Under the pieces are notes generated by a model that saw only the letters and a program-made list of their open reading frames with translations, was not told the DNA's origin and searched no databases. The translations under genes were made by a program, and so were the position numbers. Shown here piece by piece: positions 1 to 4,997 of a stretch of 6,183 nt of DNA (the stretch's first letter is position 1; each line of letters begins with the position of its first letter). Origin of the DNA: Phycisphaerales bacterium UBA2396 (GTDB lineage Bacteria > Planctomycetota > Phycisphaerae > Phycisphaerales > UBA1924); contig DDSG01000142.1 of the NCBI GenBank assembly GCA_002343325.1, forward strand, positions 1 through 6,183. The letters are read 5' to 3'.

Positions 1-1
1 G

Positions 2-715
2 TCCGGCATTTCGGCTTCGAGCAGTTCGGGGATACTGCTCCGCGACCTGATCAGCCTTGGTAACGGGGCGACCGGTATCCTGTGCGGCAGTTCCTCGGTC
101 GTCTCGGGTTGTGTCGCGAGAGGAAACGTCATCGGGATCACATGCGGCGACAAGTCGGTCCTGACGCACTGCACAGCGGCGTCGAATTCCAGCGCTGGCA
201 TTCAGATGGGCAATGCCGCAGTCGTTTCGGGCTGTTCGGCCGATGAGAACGGAGGACAAGGTATCGTCGTTGGCTTTCTCGGGCACGTTTCCGGATGCAC
301 CGTCAGTCGCAATGCGCTCACCGGCATCAATGCCACCAGCAGCTGCACGATCATCGACAACACCGTGAGCGAGAACAGCTCGCACGGCATCGATGTCGCA
401 TTCAACAGTGTTGTTCGGGGCAACACGTCTATTCTGAGCGCAACCGGAGCGGGGATCCGAGTCAGAAACAGCGGTTCCCGCATCGAACGGAACCATCTCG
501 TCTCGAACTCCACCGGGCTGCTCGTGTCCGTAAGTCGAAACCTCATCATCGGCAATTCGGTGTCCCAAAGCACCTCCGTCAACTACAACATCGCCAGCGG
601 CAACCGCTACGGCCCCATCATCGATGCCACGGCAACAGGCTCCGCCGCGGTCAACGGCAGCTCGGCCGCCGGCACGCTGCTGACCACGGATCCCAACGCC
701 AATCTCTCGTTGTAG
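2..715 (+). CDS. Right-handed parallel beta-helix repeat protein, 5'-truncated
   Basis: The reading frame is open from the left edge of the window to a TAG stop, giving 237 visible residues; the true start lies outside. At least eight rungs of about 21 residues can be read, each with a pattern like hydrophobic-x-G-C/N-x-hydrophobic-x-x-N-x-x-x-G-I. Aligned Cys or Asn residues fall at 37, 57, 78, 99, 120, 141, 164 and 185 of the fragment, with a second Asn-rich column five residues later. This is the signature of a stacked pectate-lyase-like or NosD/CASH-type beta-helix. After the last rung comes NRYGPI and a Ser/Ala/Gly-rich tail, a form of ending I associate with planctomycete beta-helix proteins. 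No dockerin, PEP-CTERM-like tail or transmembrane segment follows. Such proteins are usually exported and bind or cleave polysaccharide, but no catalytic residues can be assigned, so the activity is unknown. The signal peptide, if any, is not visible. Confidence 0.85.
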   Translation, partial: SGISASSSSGILLRDLISLGNGATGILCGSSSVVSGCVARGNVIGITCGDKSVLTHCTAASNSSAGIQMGNAAVVSGCSADENGGQGIVVGFLGHVSGCTVSRNALTGINATSSCTIIDNTVSENSSHGIDVAFNSVVRGNTSILSATGAGIRVRNSGSRIERNHLVSNSTGLLVSVSRNLIIGNSVSQSTSVNYNIASGNRYGPIIDATATGSAAVNGSSAAGTLLTTDPNANLSL

Positions 716-951
716 CTCTCCCAGTGTCGTCCGCGATGATCGCGAGAAGCGGTTCCTGGGGCATCATCGGAGAACATGCTCAGCGACCGCTCGCCACTGC
801 GGCTGCCGCACGCCGCGCCATGACAGGCACAGTCCGTTCACGCGTCGTGGCCCGCGAATGGCATAGCTTGAGATTCGAGCGCCGTTCGCGCTGTTCGGCT
901 TGGCCATCCATCATCAATGGCCGAGGGCCGACGATACGTCGGTCAGAACCA
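716..951. other. Convergent intergenic gap
   Basis: This gap separates two genes that end facing each other. No credible coding frame is present. Its right end holds two adjacent hairpins (899-925 and 926-944). At about 730-742 there is a small imperfect CGCGA/TCGCG palindrome just after the beta-helix stop, too short to call a terminator. I see nothing else here. Confidence 0.6.
899..944. terminator. Tandem hairpins between convergent genes
   Basis: The first hairpin has a 9-bp stem (899-907 with 917-925, one G-T wobble) and a 9-nt loop. The second begins at the next base: an 8-bp stem (926-933 with 937-944, one wobble) closed by an ATA triloop. They sit seven bases beyond the stop codon of the minus-strand dockerin gene and in the path of readthrough from the beta-helix gene. 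Neither has a clear T-tract on either strand, so they are not classic intrinsic terminators. Stopping or stabilising 3' ends from both sides is an inference from position. Confidence 0.4.
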
Positions 952-1833
952 TCAACAGCCGGCCTCGAACGCGCCGATGAACGCATCCAGATCAAAGAAG
1001 TCAATAAACCCGTCGCCGTCGAAGTCGGCGTTGCCACCGCCGCACTCGCCGGTCTCGAAGCACGTCACGAACGCGTCATAGTCAAAGAAATCCAGAAAGC
1101 CATCCCCGTTGAAGTCCGGCGGACAGTCTTCGCCACCGAGCCCGGGCATCGCCAGCACGAAGTCATAGCCGGCGATGTTGTCCGCGTTCTCAAAGGCTCG
1201 CCCCCCCACCGTGCCGGTGATGCGGTAGCGTCCCGGCACCAGAACACCAGAGACGTCAAACGTGGTCTGCTCCGCCGGAAGAAACTCGCTGTAAAAGATG
1301 ATCCCCCAGTTGAAGCCGTTAAAGGCCTCCAAGATCACCGCCGCGCCGAGATCCGGGTGATTCCGATGCCTCGAGCCCGAAAGGCGAAAGTCGATCGCAT
1401 GGTCGACCCTGAACTCGAATCGCTGCGAATTCCCCGGGTTGACGGAGAACATGACCGACGTACCCGCGCCGGACGACGCAGCGACGAGATGGGACTCGGC
1501 GCTCGCCGCGATCGAATCGATCTCATTCAGCGTCCCTGCAATCGCGTACTCATTCCCGGTGTTCACGAACGTCGCCGCCGAGTAAGGACGCGGAGGATCC
1601 CCGGGCAGCGCACCGGAAGTTCCGCCCTCGAACGACAGCACGTCGCTGTCAGAAAGCAGCAGGCTGCTGTGGGCCGTGTTGTCACTCCCCGAGTGGACGT
1701 CAGCCCCCGCGCCGTAGACATAGTTGTAGTTCAGCGAGCACAACCGCGAGGTCAACACCTGGCCCAACGCTTCGCTCGATGCCGCTGCCGCGGCAAGTGC
1801 AACAACCGGTACCGTCCACAGGTTCTGCCGCAT
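952..1833 (-). CDS. Secreted protein with C-terminal GC-type dockerin domain, N-terminal domain unrecognised
   Basis: The protein has 293 residues. The start at 1833 is chosen because it opens a clear signal peptide (MRQNL, then a hydrophobic Ala/Val core, likely cleavage after A-L-G near residue 24) and has a GAGGAG ribosome site 7 nt upstream; the frame runs open further upstream but without coding character. Residues 25-235 look like an all-beta exported domain (Ser, Thr, Gly, Asn and aromatic rich; GRYRITGTVGGR at about 201-212) of no family I can name. Residues 237-293 form a GC-type dockerin: two calcium loops, D240-N242-D244-D248-D251 and D270-D272-D274-D278-D281, each followed by a DFFDYD/DFFDLD helix, and a terminal Gly-Cys. 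Dockerins of this type are taken to attach proteins to a partner or the cell envelope, but the partner is not known to me. It is convergent with the beta-helix gene and divergent from hpt. Confidence 0.85.
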   Translation of the reverse strand: MRQNLWTVPVVALAAAAASSEALGQVLTSRLCSLNYNYVYGAGADVHSGSDNTAHSSLLLSDSDVLSFEGGTSGALPGDPPRPYSAATFVNTGNEYAIAGTLNEIDSIAASAESHLVAASSGAGTSVMFSVNPGNSQRFEFRVDHAIDFRLSGSRHRNHPDLGAAVILEAFNGFNWGIIFYSEFLPAEQTTFDVSGVLVPGRYRITGTVGGRAFENADNIAGYDFVLAMPGLGGEDCPPDFNGDGFLDFFDYDAFVTCFETGECGGGNADFDGDGFIDFFDLDAFIGAFEAGC

Positions 1834-1840
1834 GGGGTCA

Positions 1841-1846
1841 CTCCTC
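1841..1846 (-). promoter_or_regulatory. Shine-Dalgarno site GAGGAG for the GC-dockerin gene
   Basis: On the minus strand GAGGAG lies 7 nt before the ATG at 1833. This strong site fixes the start at the signal-peptide methionine and rules against the longer open frame reaching back to 2196. Confidence 0.75.
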
Positions 1847-1865
1847 GAGCACACAGGGTCCGCCG

Positions 1866-1894
1866 AGAATACCGCGGCGCCGCACCCTCTCCAA
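1866..1894 (-). promoter_or_regulatory. Candidate sigma-70-like promoter of the GC-dockerin gene
   Basis: On the minus strand TTGGAG (1894-1889) is followed after 17 nt by TATTCT (1871-1866), matching the -35 and -10 consensus at 3 and 4 of 6 positions. Transcription would start near 1859, giving a leader of about 25 nt that contains the GAGGAG ribosome site. The -35 overlaps the 8-mer GCTTTGGA (1897-1890), which also occurs upstream of the LamG gene and the choice-of-anchor A gene. Confidence 0.4.
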
Positions 1895-1993
1895 AGCGTT
1901 CTGGCTCGGCGGGTCGTCCAGCACCTTCTTCTCGGACTTGATCTTCCCGCCAAGGCGACTCCGCGAACGCCGCTTGCCGTTCTATCCTTCCCG

Positions 1994-2563
1994 ATGCACG
2001 CCGATCTCGAACGCACCCTGGTCACCCGTGAGCAGATCGCAGCCCGCGTCGCCGAGCTCGGCCGCCAACTCGCCGACGACCTTGCATTGGACTTTGGCAC
2101 AAGATCCGCCCAAAGCGGGGGGAATGTGGTCATCGTTCCCGTGATGACCGGTGCGCTGGTGTTCACCGCCGACCTGATGCGCCAGCTCCCCATCAAGCTG
2201 AGCCTCGAACTCGTCGCCGTCAGCAGCTATCCGGGCAAGTCCATGGAATCCAAGGGCGTCAAGATCGCCAGCGAGTTGCCTCAGGATCTCGCCGGCAAGC
2301 ATGTCGTCATCGTTGACGACATTCTCGACAGCGGGCAGACCCTCGGGGTGATCCGCGAGCTGATCGAACGACAGAAGCCCGCCAGCGTCCGCTGTTGTGT
2401 CCTGCTCAAGAAGCCCGAGTCCGCACGCAAGCGACACGTCGCGGTCGAGTACGTCGGGTTCGAGATTCCCGACGCGTTTGTCGTCGGGTACGGGCTCGAC
2501 TTTGACGGGTTCTACCGCAACCACCCGGAGATCGCGATTCTCAAGCTTGAGGTCACCAAGTAG
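1994..2563 (+). CDS. hpt: Hypoxanthine phosphoribosyltransferase
   Basis: The protein has 189 residues, a normal length for bacterial Hpt. It makes IMP (and usually GMP) from hypoxanthine or guanine and PRPP in the cytoplasm: purine salvage. The PRPP-binding motif VVIVDDILDSGQTL spans residues 104-117. D108-D109 replace the more usual Glu-Asp pair, and D112 aligns with the catalytic Asp. S78-Y79 begin the flexible active-site loop. K140 matches the lysine that contacts the purine 6-oxo group. VGFEIPD (154-160), V163 and D169 in FVVGYGLDF complete the base- and Mg-binding region. The ATG at 1994 is chosen because MHADLERTLVTREQI matches the usual Hpt N-terminus; the frame is open back to 1832, but that extension has no family resemblance and would overlap the divergent gene's start. 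No Shine-Dalgarno is visible. TATCCT lies 5 nt before the ATG, so translation may be leaderless. Confidence 0.95.
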   Translation: MHADLERTLVTREQIAARVAELGRQLADDLALDFGTRSAQSGGNVVIVPVMTGALVFTADLMRQLPIKLSLELVAVSSYPGKSMESKGVKIASELPQDLAGKHVVIVDDILDSGQTLGVIRELIERQKPASVRCCVLLKKPESARKRHVAVEYVGFEIPDAFVVGYGLDFDGFYRNHPEIAILKLEVTK

Positions 2564-2589
2564 ACCTTCAACCTCTCCACTTTTTTTTT
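2547..2589 (+). terminator. Weak intrinsic terminator of hpt
   Basis: TTGAGGTC (2547-2554) can pair with GACC-T-TCAA (2563-2571), leaving one bulged T and an 8-nt loop. The stem overlaps the hpt stop codon. A run of nine T (2581-2589) follows, but 9 nt after the stem rather than directly, so this is an imperfect rho-independent terminator. The T-tract abuts the putative -35 region of the next gene, making this 65-bp gap unusually compact. Confidence 0.35.
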
Positions 2590-2620
2590 GCTTTGGACGG
2601 CGACCTCGCGGCGGTATCAT
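2590..2620 (+). promoter_or_regulatory. Candidate promoter of the LamG/Ig/dockerin gene, probably giving a leaderless mRNA
   Basis: GCTTTGGA (2590-2597) contains a TTGGAC-like -35 (2593-2598). After 16 nt comes TATCAT (2615-2620), 5 of 6 to the -10 consensus. The ATG begins only 8 nt beyond the -10, about where transcription should start, and there is no Shine-Dalgarno, so a leaderless transcript is inferred. The nine-T run just upstream could act as an AT-rich upstream element. Confidence 0.45.
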
Positions 2621-2628
2621 CGCCCCCC

Positions 2629-3834
2629 ATGAAGCACGCCATCTTCGCAGCGTTCCTGCTCGCCACAGTCTCACACGCCCAGTCTGATCCTGTCGGCCGC
2701 GCCTGCACCTTGTGGATCAAGGCCGATGCGGGGATCACCCTCGACGGCCAGGGGCGCGTCATCGCCGCGACCGACCACTCCGGCTCGGGACACAACGCCT
2801 CGGTCGGCGCGGGCCAGGGTCCGTTGCTTGTCCCTTCGGTTGTCGGCGGCCTGCCCGCCATGCGATTCGACGGCGGTCGCTGGCTCAGCATCGCCGGCCT
2901 TCCGCTCTCGAGCCAGCAATTCACCATCATCGCCGTCGTCAATGACACGCGAAGCGACGGGGGCTTCCGTGAGGTGATCTCCAACTGGGACTTTGGCAAC
3001 ACGCTCTCTTCGGTCTTTCTGGGCACCACGTCGCTCGACCCCGCGGGCCCAAACACCACCCGCGTCCGACTCACCGACGATGTCGGTGGTGCAAACCAGG
3101 GGCAGGGCGGCGTGGGGACGATCTCCAACCGCACCTCACACTTCATCCTCACGGGCATAAGCCGCTCTACCAATGCCGAGGTCTTCCAGAACCGGACGCT
3201 GATCGCCGGCCGAGACACCCCGATCTCCGCCCGCAACTTCTCCACACCTTGGGTCATCGGGCGGCAGGGACCGATCTCTGAGTTCTGGGTCGGCGACATT
3301 GCGGAGATTCTCGTCTACAACGCGGACCTTACCCGCTGCGAGCTCGACGCCGTGTACGACTATCTCAACGGACGCTACGGCCTCGCACCCTGCTCGCCTC
3401 AGATCACGCGCCCGCCGTTCGATGTTGCCATCTGTCCCGGCGGGACCGCGACGCTCTCCGTCGAAGCCGGCGGGGGCACCTGCACCGACAACTTCACGTA
3501 CCGCTGGACGCGCAACGGCCAACTCCTGACGGACGAAGGTCCCTACGCCGGCACGTCCACCCCCGTTCTCACGATCGCGGGCGTGACGAGCCAGACCGTC
3601 GGGGAGTACCGCTGCACCGTCTCGAACGCCTGCGGCGACACGCCCTCCCCGGCCGCAAACGTCATCACCTGCTTCGCCGACTTTAATTGCGACGCCTTCG
3701 TCGACTTCTTCGACTACGACGCCTTTGTCTTCGCGTTCGAATCCGGAGACCCCCGGGCCGACACCAACGGGGATCAGTTCCTCGACTTCTTTGACTACGA
3801 CGAGTTCATGGGCCTCTTCGAATCCGGCTGCTGA
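2629..3834 (+). CDS. Secreted LamG-like / Ig-like protein with C-terminal GC-type dockerin
   Basis: The protein has 401 residues. The ATG at 2629 opens a short signal peptide (MKHAIFAAFLLATVSHA, cleavage near residue 17-18); an upstream TTG at 2593 in frame adds no plausible leader. Residues 26-252 resemble the LamG/concanavalin-A-like modules common in planctomycetes: they open with LWIKADAGITLDG and end with IAEILVYN...YLNGRYGL. Residues 258-347 are an immunoglobulin-like module with the paired Cys and YRW/GEYRCTV core (W293, Y327, C329). Residues 348-401 are the GC-type dockerin: calcium loops D351-N353-D355-D359-D362 and D378-N380-D382-D386-D389, each followed by DFFDYD, then the terminal Gly-Cys. 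In the first loop Cys354 replaces the usual Gly. The N-terminal module probably binds carbohydrate or a surface ligand; no hydrolase motif is seen. It lies 65 bp after hpt and is convergent with the choice-of-anchor A gene. Confidence 0.87.
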   Translation: MKHAIFAAFLLATVSHAQSDPVGRACTLWIKADAGITLDGQGRVIAATDHSGSGHNASVGAGQGPLLVPSVVGGLPAMRFDGGRWLSIAGLPLSSQQFTIIAVVNDTRSDGGFREVISNWDFGNTLSSVFLGTTSLDPAGPNTTRVRLTDDVGGANQGQGGVGTISNRTSHFILTGISRSTNAEVFQNRTLIAGRDTPISARNFSTPWVIGRQGPISEFWVGDIAEILVYNADLTRCELDAVYDYLNGRYGLAPCSPQITRPPFDVAICPGGTATLSVEAGGGTCTDNFTYRWTRNGQLLTDEGPYAGTSTPVLTIAGVTSQTVGEYRCTVSNACGDTPSPAANVITCFADFNCDAFVDFFDYDAFVFAFESGDPRADTNGDQFLDFFDYDEFMGLFESGC

Positions 3835-3890
3835 AGCCCTCTTCCGCCGGCCAGCAACCCCGCGTCGACAGCCCAACCACGACAAAGAGA

Positions 3891-3921
3891 CACCGCGGGA
3901 TGATCCAACCATCCCGCGGTG
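3891..3921. terminator. Bidirectional terminator hairpin
   Basis: CACCGCGGGAT (3891-3901) and ATCCCGCGGTG (3911-3921) form a perfect 11-bp, GC-rich stem with a 9-nt loop. It lies between two convergent genes, 56 bp after one stop and 20 bp beyond the other. The minus-strand 3' flank reads TCTCTTTGTC and the plus-strand flank CTCGTCCTCTCGTCTTT, both pyrimidine-rich, so it can serve both transcripts. Confidence 0.8.
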
Positions 3922-3941
3922 CTCGTCCTCTCGTCTTTGCC

Positions 3942-4847
3942 TCAGCGGCGACGCCGGCCCATCGCCAAGACGCTCAGCCCTGCAAGGCCCAGCGTGCCGG
4001 GCGTCGGAATCGTCCCGCCGTAGAACGGCACGTGCACTTCGCCCCGCTGATTGAAGCTCGCGACGAACACCGACCCATCAATCGCGGTCGTGTTCTCGAG
4101 GTGCGCCAGCGGCGCCAGGATCGCACCGTTGAAGTTCCGATCAAGGAAGATGCTCGTCGCTTCGTAGAAGTTCCAGATCACCTTCGACCGCGCGAAAGCG
4201 CTCGTCCAGTCGCCCACCATGTTGCCGCTCGTGAAATTGACGCTTGTGCCCGCCACGTTGATCACGATCTCGCTCGCAGCCCCCGCGTTGAGCTCGATCT
4301 GCTGAATGAGCGGGTTGCTGAACACCTGCGACGACTGCACGCTGAACACCGCCACCCCGCCGGGGGCCGCTGTCGCCTGATACCTCACCGCACCGGGCTG
4401 TCCGACGGGAAACTGGGCGATGCTGTTCGCCGTGAGCGACCGCAGCGAGCCCGAGAGCGCGAGCAGCTCCGACCCGTACGAGACCGCCTGAGCGCCGAGT
4501 GTCGCGTCCGTCCGGGTGATCCCCCCGCCGTTGTGATTCACGTTGCCCGACAGCGAGCCGCCGCGGGCAAAGTTCCCCGCCTGCATATTGATGTTCGAGA
4601 CCGATGTCGAACCCGCCACCGCCAGCACATCCCGCCCGGCCCAGACGTTGCGATCCAGACGAAGCCCGATGGTCGGCGAGCCGCCCGTCAGGTTTCCGCC
4701 GCAGAAGGCGTTGCCTTCCACGTCCTGGCTTTGGTTGTGCCAGTTCCCCAGCACCACGAGATTCCACTGATTCACCACGCCGGCCTGAACCGACGCCACC
4801 ACCGCGAGCCCCGAAAGGGCCGCCGCCGCCGTCACAACACGCTTCAT
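3942..4847 (-). CDS. Choice-of-anchor A family exported protein with PEP-CTERM-like tail
   Basis: The protein has 301 residues. The start at 4847 is fixed by an AAAGGAG ribosome site 6 nt upstream and a signal peptide (MKRVVTAAAALSGLAVVASVQA, cleavage near residue 22); the frame is open further upstream to 5159 without coding character. The mature protein opens with WNLVVLGNW...DVEGNAFCGGNL (about 28-53) and later has VIWNFYEATSIFL...NGAILAP (223-246) and IDGSVFVASFNQRGEVHVPFY (257-277). These are hallmarks of the choice-of-anchor A domain, a beta-rich exported module found with several different C-terminal anchors. Here the tail is PTPGT (281-285), a short hydrophobic segment and RRRR, a planctomycete variant of the PEP-CTERM sorting signal processed by exosortase-type systems. 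Function is unknown; a role in the cell surface or extracellular matrix is inferred. It is convergent with the LamG gene and divergent from PH-coaE. Confidence 0.87.
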   Translation of the reverse strand: MKRVVTAAAALSGLAVVASVQAGVVNQWNLVVLGNWHNQSQDVEGNAFCGGNLTGGSPTIGLRLDRNVWAGRDVLAVAGSTSVSNINMQAGNFARGGSLSGNVNHNGGGITRTDATLGAQAVSYGSELLALSGSLRSLTANSIAQFPVGQPGAVRYQATAAPGGVAVFSVQSSQVFSNPLIQQIELNAGAASEIVINVAGTSVNFTSGNMVGDWTSAFARSKVIWNFYEATSIFLDRNFNGAILAPLAHLENTTAIDGSVFVASFNQRGEVHVPFYGGTIPTPGTLGLAGLSVLAMGRRRR

Positions 4848-4853
4848 GTCTCT

Positions 4854-4860
4854 CTCCTTT
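4854..4860 (-). promoter_or_regulatory. Shine-Dalgarno site AAAGGAG for the choice-of-anchor A gene
   Basis: On the minus strand AAAGGAG ends 6 nt before the ATG at 4847. It is the best ribosome site in the window and decides this start over the longer open frame. Confidence 0.8.
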
Positions 4861-4877
4861 GCACAAATCACGAACCC

Positions 4878-4896
4878 CCCGGCACACCTGGCCGGG
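4878..4896 (-). other. Small hairpin in the probable leader of the choice-of-anchor A gene
   Basis: CCCGGC (4878-4883) and GCCGGG (4891-4896) form a perfect 6-bp GC stem with a 7-nt loop, about 17 nt upstream of the ribosome site. It could be a leader structure or chance in GC-rich DNA. I recognise no riboswitch class. Confidence 0.25.
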
Positions 4897-4908
4897 TCTT
4901 GTCTCTCA

Positions 4909-4916
4909 TCCAAAGC
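4909..4916 (-). promoter_or_regulatory. GCTTTGGA box upstream of the choice-of-anchor A gene
   Basis: The minus strand reads GCTTTGGA 62 nt before the start codon. The match to the dockerin gene's box extends to ACGCTTTGGA. Unlike the other two copies, no good -10 hexamer follows at 16-18 nt, so it may be a regulator site or part of a non-sigma-70 promoter. Confidence 0.3.
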
Positions 4917-4997
4917 GTATCCACCTCTCAGACCCCAGCAATGACCGAGAACCGCCGTCCAGCCCCAACACGGCTCTCTCTCACATAGACTGAACCG

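Noticed and set aside
295..1941. Long plus-strand open frame of 548 codons
   Set aside because: It runs out of frame through the beta-helix gene and antisense to the dockerin gene. The product is Arg/His/Gln-rich with no domain, as expected for a shadow frame in GC-rich DNA.
1832..1993. Longer N-terminus for hpt starting at 1832
   Set aside because: The extra 54 residues have no resemblance to Hpt, overlap the start of the divergent dockerin gene and cover its promoter. The 1994 ATG gives a family-typical N-terminus.
1834..2196. N-terminal extension of the dockerin gene back to 2196
   Set aside because: It would overlap hpt antisense and bury the signal peptide. GAGGAG before 1833 settles the start.
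3900..4988. Plus-strand open frame opposite the choice-of-anchor A gene
   Set aside because: It begins inside the terminator hairpin and is Arg/His/Pro-rich. The opposite strand has a signal peptide, SD and recognisable family, so this is a shadow.
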